Of a stretch of DNA of 64,000 nt, positions 35,208 through 46,700 are shown piece by piece. The position numbers and the translations under genes were made by a program. Position 1 is the first letter of the stretch, and each line of letters starts with the position of its first letter. The notes below the pieces were generated by a model. It was given only the letters and a program-made list of their open reading frames with translations, was not told the origin of the DNA and did no database searches. The DNA comes from Capronia americana (lineage: Eukaryota > Ascomycota > Eurotiomycetes > Chaetothyriales > Herpotrichiellaceae): contig JADWQD010000002.1 in NCBI GenBank assembly GCA_016110215.1, forward strand, positions 1,922,001 through 1,986,000, read 5' to 3'.

Positions 35208-36096
35208 GCTCCATTCCCCGAAGCGGGCAGGAGTGAGTGAGTTAGCACTGCAAAAGGCGAGGAAGGTGTGATTTGCTCAAGTGTACAACATAGTCGGCCC
35301 GGATTTGGAGGCTTTAATGTCTGCATAGCATCGGCGCTGGTTTGGGAAGGGTCGGGTTTGTATGTTTAAGTAGACACGATTCGCCTCATCGAGCTGTTAA
35401 TACCGAGTACAGTATCTCCACAGCGAAACAACGCGCTTCATCTATAGACATCAAACCTCGATCGTGAACATGGCAACAAGAAGCGAAGGCAATTGAACTG
35501 GAAGCAACCCCCGTGTTCTCCATAGGTACTTACTTCCCAACCGTCGGCACCCAAGCCATGATCGACCTCTTGGAGAAAGCTTCTTGCCTCTTCACACGCC
35601 GATTGTCGCAATTTCTCACCGTTCCCCGCGCTGGAGGAAACGCTCCCTCTCCCAATCATAAGGCTCTGTGCTTCCGTCGGAATGGTCGACTCCTCCTCTT
35701 GCTTCTCCGGCTTGTCTTCCTTCCCCGCATCAACGCCGTGACGCCGATCGATCAACGACCCGATGCCGACGTGCCGCATTGAGTACATATGTAAAACGGG
35801 TTCTTTGGTCGCGGCAATCTCCATCTTGCCTCCTCCCCCTTTTCTATCTATCTATCTACGTGTCACTGCAAAAGTACTTGTCGTGGTATATAATAGTTCA
35901 GTTCAGTCGACAACCCTGATTAATCACCTGAGGCTGAATCTTCCGCACCCGCGAAGTCGTATACCTACGAACGATAAGCCGGCACGTGCGAAGGACTTGG
36001 CTGACTGAGACGTCGCGTTTCATTATTGCCACCCCAAGAACGATTCCGTGCGAGTATACTGCGTGTGAGTGAAAAAGAGACAAAAGATTGCGAATC
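35208..36096. other. Intergenic region with one doubtful small frame
   Basis: An ATG frame of 128 aa lies at 35824-35438 (-). It has no recognised domain and may be chance. A TCTA/CTAT simple stretch lies near 35846-35862. The right end is the promoter of the class II aldolase gene. Confidence 0.4.
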
Positions 36097-37101
36097 ATGG
36101 CACCGGCACTTGACGTCTACGACTCCTCGACCCCCTCCAACGTCACGGTTGGGGCCCTGGGCACGACCACTTCTGGTAAGAAACTCAGGATCCGGTCGTA
36201 TCCGAAATTCCACTCCCTGGAGGAGGAGCGACTTTACAGAAAACAGCATCTCGCTGCGGCGTTCAGAGTCTTTGCGGAGAGGGGCTTCGATGAAGGTGTT
36301 GCGGGCCACATCTCGGTGAGGGATCCGATCCTGACGGACCATTTCTGTAAGTCGGTGATTGTCCGCCACTCGTGCGCCCCAAAAGCCTGAGGATCATTGT
36401 GACTGAACGTGTACGCTTCACAGGGCTCAACCCTCTTTCTCAACATTTCTCCCAAATCAGCGTCAGCGACCTTATCCTCGTCAACGAAGACGGCCAAGTC
36501 GTCGAAGGCGATGAACCCATCAACGCCGCGGCCTTCGCCATCCACTCCGAAATCCACAAGGCTCGCCCGGACGTCGACGCGGCGTGCCATGCCCACAGCG
36601 TCTACGGCAAGGCCTTCAGTGTCTTTGGGAGAGAACTCGACATGATGACGCAGGATTCGCTCCGCTTCTGGAAAAGTCACGCCGTGTACGACAACTTCGG
36701 GGGCGTGGTGTTGGATCGGGAGGAAGGCAAGAGGATCGCGAAGGCGCTGGGGAACGGGAAGGCAGTCATCTTGCAGAACCACGGTCTGTTGACTGTCGGC
36801 AAAACGGTGTGTTCCTCCCTTCCTCCGTGCGTTTCCCCCATCATGGAAATATATACTGACTCCTTCGGTCCTCAAGGTCGACTCTGCTGCCTTTTGGTTC
36901 ATTTCGCTGGACAAGACCTGCCATGCACAGTTGCTCGCCGACGCGGCCAGCGCAGGGAGTGGACACAAGATCAAGCTCATCTCGGACCAGGAGGCCGAGT
37001 TCTCCTACAGCCAGGTCGGCACGGACGAGAAGGGATGGCTCGCTTTCCAGCCGTACTATGACGAGCAACTTGCCAAGACGAATGGGAACTTCTTGAAGTG
37101 A
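36097..37101 (+). CDS. Class II aldolase/adducin-family protein
   Basis: Zinc-dependent aldolase or epimerase fold acting on a sugar-like or small carbonyl substrate. Exons 36097-36346, 36424-36806 and 36877-37101 give 285 aa. The predicted zinc ligands are H139 and H141 in CHAHSVYGKAFS and H203 in LQNHGLL. The N-terminal core reads YRKQHLAAAFRVFAERGFDE then GVAGHISVRDP, and FWLNPL spans the first intron. Fungal members of this group are usually unassigned, and several lie in metabolic clusters. An SDR gene follows 0.7 kb downstream on the same strand. Confidence 0.9.
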
Positions 37102-37819
37102 ACATGAGACATGTACCACGTACCGGATCCTGAGAAAGGCCGAGGGAAGGGGAAAGCAAGTATGTAGCGGAATCGGATTCCACGAACCGAAGCCAAGTGT
37201 GCACAGTGTTATGAACAATAAGTTCGAGGGAGAGAGAGGGTACCTGCTCCGTTCAAGCCAGACAGTTCTCGTCATCTATGCCCCTTTTGTGTCTCTGTCC
37301 GGTTTCATCTGTCGCCGAGTCAGTCGGGCCTCATCGTTGTGTATAGCGGATTCGAGACGCTTGTCGAGGCGCAGCCCGGCCATCCGCCGATTCTGAAAAT
37401 CCGCATGGGGTCACTGAAACTACTTGATCGTGGAGTTTATGCAACAAGGTGACAGCTGGTTAGCGCCCACGTTTGCTCACCCCCGGTTATATGTATGCAC
37501 GGAGGTAGCCACAGGCTAAACTCCGAGGTGGACACCGTCGACATTTTATACTCGTCCGGGTTGGAGCGTAGACGGGAGGCTTGAATGAATGCAAGGCTGG
37601 GGGTATTCCGACTTGCTGAGGCTCCACCTAGAGCCGTTCCTGCATATTGAAGCGGTATGGGATAGGTTTTGTGATAAATACCGAGTGCCTCTGCTCACCT
37701 TGCTCCTCCATCTGCACCGACCGAACTACTATACTCGACGGACTTGAGACGTACGGTATCTTGCCCTTTCGCACGAAGCAGCACAGAAATCCAGAAATCC
37801 AAGCAGACCCGACAACGAC
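37102..37819. other. Intergenic region, nothing recognised
   Basis: This is the 3' flank of the aldolase gene and promoter of the SDR gene. No gene is seen. Confidence 0.6.
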
Positions 37820-38998
37820 ATGGCGAGCATGAAACGTGTTTTTGACAGATCGACGACGGGTACGTCGGTCGCAGAGACGTTCTCTTCGGCCATCAAAGGG
37901 AAGACTATACTGATTACTGGCATCAACGTAAGCTCCCCTGTCGCCATTGACGTGCCCTTAACGGGGTTTGTGTCGTTGCTGTCAATCCCGAGACAGCTTT
38001 GTTCGCTGCCAACCCGGTAACCATGCTGATTTGAGGGTGAGAATTAGAAAGGCGGCCTGGGCGGCAAGATGGTCGAGATCCTCAGCATTCACTCGCCGAA
38101 GATGCTCATCCTCGCCAGTCGCACGCCTTCCAAGATCCAGGACATCATTGAGGAGTGGAAGTCCAAGTCGCCCAGCACGACCTATGTCCCCGTTGCACTG
38201 GATTTGAGTTCACAAAAATCGGTGCGGGAGGCGGCGTCCTCGATTTTGTCGAACCCTGAGATTCAACAAATTGACATCGTGTTCAATAACGCGGCCGTCA
38301 TGTCGATCCCGGAGCGCCAACTCAGCCCCGACGGCATTGAAATGCAATTCGCAACCAACCACATTGGACACTTCCTCTTCACCAACTTGATCATGCCCAA
38401 GATCGTTGCGGCAGCCAAGTCGAACGCCAAGGGAGCCACCCGGATCATCAATGTCTCGTCCGTTGGTGCTGCCTACGGCCCCGTCCGCTTTTCAGACATC
38501 AACTTTGACAAGCCCAACGAAAGCTTGCCCGAGGCGGAGCAGCCCGGGTACGAAGCCCTTGCTCAAACAGGCCGGGCCGTGGACCCAAAGGAGACATACA
38601 ATCCTCAGACAGCGTACGGGCAGTCCAAGAGCGCCAGCATTCTGTTCTCGTTGGCACTGACCGCGAGGCTCTACGAAAAGTACGGGATCCTCAGCTTCGC
38701 GTTGCATCCAGGTGCCATCTTGACGGAGCTAAGTCGCCATCTTGACCAGGCAGAATACGCCTCGGCGGTCGAGAAGTTCAAGAGCTTTTTCGTCACCGTC
38801 GATCAAGGGTGCGCCACATCACTGAGAGCTGGCTTGGATGATAGCTTGGGCCCAGCAAACTACAAGACTGATGGGCAGGGGATCTATCTGGCTGATGTGA
38901 ATATCGCAGAGGCTCCCGCCTGGGCGCATGATCCGAAGCTGGCGGAGCGGTTGTGGGAGCTGAGCGAGAAGCTGGTGGGACAGAAGTTTGACGTGTGA
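37820..38998 (+). CDS. Short-chain dehydrogenase/reductase (SDR)
   Basis: NAD(P)H-dependent oxidoreductase of the retinol-dehydrogenase-like SDR group. Exons 37820-37927 and 38048-38998 give 352 aa. The 120-bp intron falls inside the glycine motif, and spliced it reads TGINKGGLGGKM. Other landmarks are the acidic DLSS, NNAAVMS, NVSSVGAAYG and the catalytic pair in YGQSKSA (Y226, K230), then HPGAI. The cofactor loop has Gly-Gly-Leu-Gly rather than the common Gly-Ile-Gly. Substrate not inferable. Confidence 0.92.
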
Positions 38999-39368
38999 AT
39001 CTCTGCAGAGTCGAACTCGGCTGAGGTGGAAGTCACTGAATAAAGATCTGCGGAACACGAATCCGTCCGGGCTCGATATGACGTCATATAGCATTGAACG
39101 CAGAGCAAGTCGTGCGTCAACGGAGATGACGACGTTGCCGTGTGCAGAAGAGAGCAGATCGAGCGTAAATAGTGAATTGGAGACGTCTTTTGGTCATCGA
39201 TTCCTCAAGTTCACATTCACACTCAAGCCCTCTCCCAACACCGAGCAAGGGTTGTGTTAAGCATTCTGTCCTCCGTATCCATCCAGCACAGACTCATATA
39301 GCTTCCTCGACGAGAGCAACGTCCGTCCTCACAACGCCTGCTGTCCCTGCAGCTGCAGATCCACCATC
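38999..39368. other. Intergenic region, nothing recognised
   Basis: Upstream flank of the small mitochondrial-like protein. No gene. Confidence 0.6.
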
Positions 39369-39779
39369 ATGCCACCCTCATCACTGCTACGTCTCCCCCG
39401 CAATCTTCCTTCACTCGCTCGACCTATCTACCCTGTAAGGGCGCCTTTCCGAGCCCTCACTTCCGCACCCCGACGCTTCGCTCAAAAGCAAGACCCCGAA
39501 GAGAACCCCAGTCATCAGCGAGCTGCACAACTAGACCGTGAGAAGATTGACTCAGAGCCGAACGAATACTCCAAGTCTGGCACCGACGATGCATCCGCTG
39601 GCAATGAAGAAGCAGCCTTTGACCCAAACATCACAGATCCTCAAGAGGCGAAAGAAAAGGCTGGTGAAGGCAACAAGGTGAATCCACTGGACGCAAGTCC
39701 TGCAAACCCGGAAATCAGTCAGGGAACATCAGAGGAAGAAGGGGGGGCGAAGCCGAAGTCGTCGGAGCGCGGCGGCTGA
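39369..39779 (+). CDS. Small predicted mitochondrial protein of unknown function
   Basis: 136-aa single-exon gene. The first 35 residues are basic, lack acidic residues and contain LRLPRNLPSLARPIYPVRAP then RRFAQ, a typical mitochondrial presequence with a likely cleavage near the RRFAQK site. The mature part is acidic and hydrophilic (KIDSEPNEYSKSGTDDAS, FDPNITDPQEAKEKAGE) and probably disordered. This kind of small protein is, from memory, widespread in Pezizomycotina but has no assigned role. I do not recognise a domain. Confidence 0.75.
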   Translation: MPPSSLLRLPRNLPSLARPIYPVRAPFRALTSAPRRFAQKQDPEENPSHQRAAQLDREKIDSEPNEYSKSGTDDASAGNEEAAFDPNITDPQEAKEKAGEGNKVNPLDASPANPEISQGTSEEEGGAKPKSSERGG

Positions 39780-40062
39780 AGGTAATGAGGTGGTGATCAG
39801 GCAAGGCAGAAGGAAGTATTCACCCAGAGTTAGCGGCCGAGCTTCCACGGGTAGAAGCAGGGAGGCCGCATGTACCTGTACGAACATAGTCAAATGAGCG
39901 TGTTTTGCGGCCAAAACAGAGTTGAAGGGATTTGCTTGCATCTTCCGAGTTCCAGGGTATCTATCAACTTCCACACAAAGAGCCTCAATCCAACACCGCT
40001 TGCTTGCCCAAATTTCAGTCACAATTATTACAGTCGGTGTTTTGCCAAAGTCTGGTTTCCGA

Positions 40063-40770
40063 TTATGTCGTCCACTCCTTTGAGCCAAGCTGGATAATAT
40101 CCTTTTGCTTCAGCACCCATACTTTATCCTTGACCTCGCCCTTCTCAACCTTGATTGCGGCAGAGACAGCCGCCTTCGCAATGACATCCGCATCCTGGGC
40201 CCACGAATCCTTGAACGAGCCGTGGAGCTTACCCACCACAGAGGCAAGAGTCTGCGCAATGCCTTCGACGAAACGTGATTCTTCGCGGTGACCAATGATC
40301 AACCCGGGCTGGACGATAATCGTGTGGTCAAAGCCGATTTCCTTGATGTGTTCCTCGATCTCGCCTTTCATCTTGACGTAGGCGAGCATCGAGTGCGGGT
40401 TCGCACCGTTTGCGGAGATCAAGACGTACGTTTTCGTCCCCGCGGCCTTGGCGGCTTTGGCGAGTTCAATGTTCAGGTCGTGCTCTAGCTTGTATTGATT
40501 CTCGAAGCCGCCTGCCGCGGCACGCGTGGTTGCCAGGCTCGAGAACACGACTGATGGTGCGGGCGAGAGTGATGATACGTGGCCCGCCCATTTTGTGGTG
40601 TCCTTGTCGACGAACTCATTGACGGGAACGGTGGAATCTTTGGCTGCTGCAGGAGAACGTCGCGCGATGATCTCAATGCTCGAGAATGGTGATGACGGGC
40701 TGGTCCTCAAGGTCGATAGGATGAAGGACCCTACCAAGCCGGTACTGCCTAGGATGAGAGCTTTCGACAT
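40063..40770 (-). CDS. FMP52: NAD(P)-binding protein Fmp52-like
   Basis: 235-aa single-exon gene for a small extended-SDR-like Rossmann protein. The dinucleotide motif is LILGSTGLVGSF at the N-terminus. Further landmarks are VVFSSLATTRAAAGGFENQY, YVLISANGANPHSMLAYVKM with its KGEIEE continuation, and TIIVQPGLIIGHREES, all typical of Fmp52 and its TIP30/HTATIP2 relatives. In yeast Fmp52 is found at the outer mitochondrial membrane, but its reaction is unknown. Confidence 0.9.
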   Translation of the reverse strand: MSKALILGSTGLVGSFILSTLRTSPSSPFSSIEIIARRSPAAAKDSTVPVNEFVDKDTTKWAGHVSSLSPAPSVVFSSLATTRAAAGGFENQYKLEHDLNIELAKAAKAAGTKTYVLISANGANPHSMLAYVKMKGEIEEHIKEIGFDHTIIVQPGLIIGHREESRFVEGIAQTLASVVGKLHGSFKDSWAQDADVIAKAAVSAAIKVEKGEVKDKVWVLKQKDIIQLGSKEWTT

Positions 40771-41014
40771 AGTGATTCCTCAAAATTGAGATGCTAGGTG
40801 ATGGTGGCTGAAGTATGCACCTCCTTCGCAGTGGCTCATCAACGTTATATGCTCTGACTCTCCGGGAGTTCCGGCCGTATGAGCACGGAGCAGCTGCGGC
40901 GGAACTCGGCCTCAACTGGAGTTACGTGCAGAAGGAAAATAAACAAACACTCTTTTTGTCAGACTGCGGACTTCTAAGAGCTCATAAACACTTTATAAAG
41001 CTTAAAACACTTAT
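40771..41014. other. Upstream flank of FMP52
   Basis: Short interval between the FMP52 ATG and the left edge of the repeat copy. AT-richer at 40940-41010. No gene. Confidence 0.5.
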
Positions 41015-41235
41015 TTCGAGGTCGGAATCTCGACATAAGGACATTCCATTTCCATCTCTAGACCTGAGCGTGGCCCTAAGCCTCGCTGCTTTAACCTGAG
41101 ATGCTCCTGCACGTGATTAAGTATAGTGGCAGTCGGCCTGAGCAACCGGATTACTCACGCCTATAATCTAGGCTAGGGGGCCCCGTTCCCGGCACCCGCC
41201 TATAGTTGCCAATTTATCGCCTCTCCCCTAGCCTC
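41015..41235 (+). repeat. Dispersed repeat, copy A, RIP-like decay
   Basis: This copy matches, in opposite orientation, the DNA at about 50365-50585, and its first 107 bp also match 51119-51227. Shared words include GTCGGAATCTCGAC, TTCCATTTCCA, CGTGGCCCT, CCTCGCTGCTT, CGGCCTGAGCAAC and CCCGGCACCCGCCTATAGTT. At positions where A differs from the other copies the changes are largely C-to-T and G-to-A (CTGG to CTAG, TTCAA to TTTAA, CATGG to TATAG), mostly in CpA/TpG context, the hallmark of RIP. Confidence 0.8.
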
Positions 41236-41522
41236 AGAACTTAGCACCCGATTACGGTGGTTATATAGAAATAGTGGATAGTTTCCCGATAGACTAATCA
41301 GGGTAATAAGGTCGGAAAAGCTGCCTAAGTGGGGCATTAAAGCTTTAGCTCTTTTCGGCTCGCGCTTGGCCCGCCGTACCTCGTAGCCAAGGCAGCTGCG
41401 ATTGTACAACGCCAGCTCCCAATTTTTATTCAGCCTTCTGAGAGTGTGTGGTTGCGCAGGTTTTCATTCCCGGGCGAGAGTGTTGAGGCCCGATCTCATT
41501 TGTATCAAAGCCTAGGCTCCAA

Positions 41523-43682
41523 TTGGCCATTTCTACACTGTTATTGAGAATAAGAACCCACGATGCCTCGTGGGAGGCCAAAGCGGCGGCTAAGCGGCTG
41601 GACACTCTTTCCCGAATCCCGCCGGGGTGGAGACTTCGACCAGAAGACATCGAGCGAGCTGCTAAGGAGCGGGATTTGACAGGTCCTTTCATACAGCAAT
41701 TCCTGAGTGCCGCGGAGGTATCCGTCATCTCGATGGACAGCGCGCCTATCGTGGATGCCATCAAAACAGGAAGCCTTACAGCAGTCCAAGTCACCACCGC
41801 ATTCTGCAAGACCGCAGCAGTTGCCCATCAGATCGTAAGTTCAGCTTCTTGAAGCCCAGGCAAACTCTTAAAGAAGCTTGCCCCGCTAGCTTTCCTCGTC
41901 CAATACTTTTGATGTCAATCTTCATCGGACGTTCTGACCTGAGTTGAACGTACAGAACAACTGCCTCCATGAGATCTTCTTTGACGAGTCGCTAGAACGT
42001 GCAGCGTTCCTTGACGCGTATTATTCGAAGCATGGAACGACCATTGGACCGCTACACGGCCTTCCCATAAGTTTGAAAGATCAATTTCATGTGAAGGGCA
42101 ATGATACCACCATGGGCTATGTCGGATGGATCGGCAGCAATCTTGGTATCAAAGATCCCAGCCAGAGACATCAAATCGAAAGTCAGATCGTCTCTGAGTT
42201 GATAGAGCTCGGAGCGGTGCTGTACTGCAAAACAAGTCTCCCTCAAACTCTTCTCTTCGGCGAGACCAAGAACAATATCATTGGCGAAACTCTCAATCCA
42301 AACAACCAGCATCTATCTTGTGGTGGATCTTCAGGAGGAGAGGGTGCGCTACAAGCCCTCCGGGGTAGCTCTCTCGGCCTGGGCACCGACATTGGCGGCT
42401 CGGTTCGCATTCCAGCAGCATTTAACGGCACATTTTCGCTTGAACCAACTCCTGAGAGGGTGTCATATCGAGAGATCGCAAACACCAATCCTGGACAGAA
42501 TACCTACCGCTCGACTGTGGGTTTTATGAGCACTTCCCTGGGCGGCGTGGAGCTAGTACTCAAGTCGGTCCTTTCCACCCAGCCGTGGTTACGTGATCCC
42601 GCGGTCGTCCCCATGCCCTTTCGTCAGGAGGTGGTAGATACCTACCTATCTCGAGCGGATTCCGATGGCGCAGCAAAAGCGCCTAGAACGGCCCTTAAGC
42701 TTGGAGTTCTGTGGACCGATGGTATTGTGACGCCTCAGCCTCCTATTACCCGTGGCCTTCATATGGTTGTTGATGCTGTCAAAAACGCCGGACACAAGGT
42801 ACAACTCTCAGCATTTGTCTCTTCTGGACTTCGTGCCAGCCTTGAAAGCGTCACTGATGTTAATTAGGTCGTCAATTGGGAGCCACCCAGCCAAGCTACC
42901 GCCAAAAGAGTCCACGTATGCTCCTTTGCCTCACAAGTGTTATGTGTCAGGCCGTGCTAACCTAGAATTTCCAAAGGTGTCTTTCCTCAAAGCCGATGGA
43001 GCCCATGATATCCATGCGCAGCTTGATCTATCAGGCGAGCCCCTCATTCCAGACCTCGCGGCAGCGTTCCATCTAAAGCCGCCTATGGGACTTTTGGAGT
43101 ATCAAGACTTGACGCTGCAAGGCCTCGAGTACGAGATCCAGTACTCAAACTATTGGAACGCAACTTCTGAGGGAGATGGTAACGTTGTACAACTATATCT
43201 GGAGTTCCAGCCCGCTGAGATATCCTGCAGGCCAGATTGTCGATGCAGTAATCATGCCAGCAGCTCCACATGCGGCCGTGATTCCTGGAAAGTACTATCA
43301 CACCGGTATCATCCTCCAGTCTGTTAGCCAGCTTCTGAATCTGACCTTGCGGATTAGCTTATACCGAAACTCTGAACCTGTTGAACTATAGCGTTGCTGT
43401 CATTCCCGTTGCAAAAGCTGATAAGAACATTGATTTCTTCGACAAGGGGTACCAACCGTTGAACCAGACCGACAAAATGAATTGGGAAGCCTGTAAGTGC
43501 CCTTTGCGTTTGGTTTAGTGATCATCTAACTGAAGTCCCATACAGATGATGCTGAGATCTATGACGGAGCCCCTATTGGTGTGCAGCTGGTAGCGAGAAA
43601 GTTTGAAGAGGAAAAGATATGCGCCATTGCGAAAATAGTCCAGGCCGCGCTTCAGAAGGAGAAATCAAGGCGCAAAATGTAA
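41523..43682 (+). CDS. Amidase-signature family hydrolase (fungal acetamidase-like), start uncertain
   Basis: Hydrolyses a carboxamide to acid and ammonia. Seven exons: 41523-41834, 41956-42798, 42868-42915, 42977-43178, 43231-43305, 43358-43492 and 43546-43682. The Ser-cisSer-Lys triad is complete: Lys in LPISLKDQFHVKG, cis-Ser in CGGSSGGEGA and the nucleophile in GTDIGGSVRIPAAFNG. The C-terminal part MPAAPHAAVIPGKYYHT, YSVAVIPVAKAD and GAPIGVQLVARKFEEE is also intact. An in-frame TAG at 42865 is the end of an intron. The open frame begins with TTG, and no in-frame ATG precedes the conserved start (SWEAKAAAKRL, from about 41561), so the true first exon is unknown or lost. A RIP-marked repeat lies just upstream. 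Confidence 0.85.
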
Positions 43683-43787
43683 GTCGATGCATAAACGAGA
43701 CGAAAACACTCACTGCGATTCACTTCCCACCACGTCTTTGATGTTTGACCGGTTGGTATGAGTACGATGCTAGAAGCATCGCCGTTA

Positions 43788-46700
43788 CTACAAGGCTACG
43801 GAGATATCTTTCAATCTTTGGCTAAGGTATTCTGTCACGTCGACTCTGCCGTTCTCTTTCGCAATTTCCAAAGCTGTCTTGAACAAAGGGCTCTTGGGCG
43901 CCGGGTTCGCGCCAGCCTCGACCAACGTAATGACAACCCCCAGGTGCCCCATCTGACACGCAACCATCAACGGTGTCCAACCGACTTTATAGGCTCTCTC
44001 GATGCGTTGCTGCTGAGGCCGAGTCTCGTTTTCATCAGCCAGCACTGCGTCCTCTTCTATCGCCCTCAGGTTATGTGTCTCTAAAGCTTCGATTCTTGAC
44101 CACACTGATTCCGGAGCACACCCGGCTTCAAGGAGGCGCTTGACTATGGCCGACGAGCCTTTTGCGGCCGCGAGGAGCATGACTGTCTCATCGTGATTCG
44201 ATATTTCATCAAAGAAAGCGCCGGCATCGAGCAGAAGGTCTACTGCGTCGGTGTTGCCCTGATATGCGGCGTGCATCAAAGGGGTCCAGTCGTGTTGCGA
44301 CCTCAGTTCAGGGTCTGCTCCAGCATTCAAAAGCACCTTCATGATAGTCGTGCAACCTTGGATTGTAGACTCGGCCAGTGCGGTCCACCTGTCAGGTGAA
44401 AGGTGATTGACGTCTGCACCATGCGATAGGAGGAACACTATACAGTCTTCGTCTTTTCTTTTCGCAGCTAGCATCAGTGGAGTCCATCCGTGCTTGGATG
44501 TGGCGTTGATATTGGCCCCGTGCGTCAAAAGGATATCCATAACATCTTGATGTCCTTTAATAGATGCCAGGAGGACCGGAGTGAAGCCCGTTCCGGCGCC
44601 CTCCTCTGTGTCGTACAAGGAAGGTCCACTATCCTCGCTGCCTAGCAATTTCTTGACCAAGGCAGAGTCTCCTTCGAACGCTGCTCTGCTGAGAGCACCG
44701 AGGGATGCTGGGTCGATACTGGTCGATGGAACGGCTTCTTTGAGATGATCTGTCATTTCACCCGCGAATTCTCGGTCGTTGGAGAAGATCTTCTGGAATA
44801 GGCAGGAGCGGGAAGTGTCTGCGCCCGCATTCACAAGCTGTCGAGCTATCGAGAAATTACCCGCGTCTGCGGCGAAGTCCAATGCGGTCAGAGATCCGGG
44901 TCCTATGGCGTTAGGATCTGCTCCATGATCGAGCAGGAGCTTGACAACGTGATCTTGACCTTGCGCTGCTGATATCATGAGCAGGCTTTCATCTTTGGTG
45001 TTTTTTGTGTTCACCAATATGCTCATTTCCTTTCTGGATCGAATGCCTTGCAAGCGCATTAGAAGCGTTGCGACTGCCTTGGGCAAATCCTCCCTTGCAA
45101 ACTTCGCAAGCTGTGTGCTGATGAAAGTGTCATCTTTTGTCAGTTCAGGCTTTGATTGTAACATTTTGTCGAGTTCTTCGACGTCATTTGCTACAGACGG
45201 CCCCTTCATCGAGGTTTCTGCATGGGTTTGGATAAGCACGTTTTGAGGGTCGGCGCCGCCTCGGACCGCTTCTGTTCTGTCCTTCACAATTTCTGGATGC
45301 TCCTGCCGGCTGTAGTGAGCGTTTACGCCGAAGTTCAGAGATTGCTTTTCTTACCTGCAGCCAATGCCGATACCAGTTCCATCCTCGTTTTGTTTTCTTC
45401 AAGGTCTTCCATTTCTTACAAGCCTCGCAGAAGCCCTCCCATACACCAACCAGACTTTGGACCGGCTGAATTGTCAGGGGTCGCGGCAATGGAACTCCGG
45501 AGTCTGGAACTCCATGAAAATAAGTCAAATGGAAGCTGTAGCTACCATCCGGTATGTTTACCCAATGTCCCACCGGGCAGCGAGCGCAATAACCTTCCTT
45601 TCTGCTACCTAACCCTCGCGCCCAACCTGGTGTGTGAAGGTCGCCACCGAAGATGGGCTCTTGTCGAATTGGGAGAAGATCTGCGTGTTCGGTATCGAAG
45701 TATTCCTTCGGCGGTGTGAAGTCCTGTGGAGGTTGCCATCGCATGGCCAAGTTAGGTGGTCGGGGCAGGATTTCTGGTGGTGACGATTGCAACTCCACCT
45801 CAATAAAGAGCTTCTTGACAAGGTCCGCCTCCGAGAGAACGTTTACGGAGGTTTCGTTGTCGGTTTCTTCTGGTTCACTCGCCTCGCGACTCTCCAGTGG
45901 CTCGGCGTCGGAGACATATTCTTGTTCATTTGTCAGATCGGTACTTGGAAGGACGAACAATGCCAACTGCTCTAAATGACGACCCAAGTGTCTACCAAAT
46001 TTGTCTGCGGGGATACGTGCGGCCTCTTTTTTCGTGTAGCCTCGACGGCTAAGCACCGCGGCGTAATCGCACAGGGGGCAGTCGGACGCGGCAAGGTGCG
46101 TAAGAGGCCTTCCGGATTTATGAGCAATACTCTCATTCTGCTCAGGTAAGACTTGTTCAGGATGCTCCATCCGAAGATGTGTCATCATGCCAATGAAGGA
46201 GGATTGCTGAGAGCCACATATGATACACATCCAGTCTTTTCTGTGCACTTCCAATTCGTGTACCCACCATTTGCGCCTAGATTCAAAGAACATCTCGTTG
46301 CAATTCCCAAAAACACAAGTGTAGGAGGATAGATCGGCGTGAACATGCTTCCTTCGTATTATTAGTCCGAAAAACAAGAAATGCAACAATGAAATCGCTA
46401 CTTACTGCCATGCGTCTCGGTTCAGTGTTTCTACAATGTTACAACAGTAAGGACACTGGAATGGTCCATCCGTGAGCAAGTTGCTCTTCGGCTCCAAGAC
46501 CCTTAACTGATGGTCATCGAAGGTTGCTCTTGAGGATCGGGCAAAGAAGGTCTCTTGAGTGTCCGACTGCGATGCCGTTCCTAGGGTCATGGGAAACCGG
46601 GATCTGAATGTTGTGGCTCTGGTGAGACTGAGGCTCGGCAATGAGTCTAATTTGTGCTCGTCAACAGAAAGTCCAGCCATGGAATCGGTGTTGGTCCGAT

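Noticed and set aside
42799..42867. In-frame stop in the amidase, suggesting a pseudogene
   Set aside because: It lies at the end of a 69-bp intron (GTACAA to AATTAG). Splicing joins HKVVNWEPP in frame.
46352..46405. Zinc finger and ankyrin parts as two separate genes
   Set aside because: Introns at 46352-46405 and 45303-45354 join the zinc finger and ankyrin frames in phase, so they are one gene.
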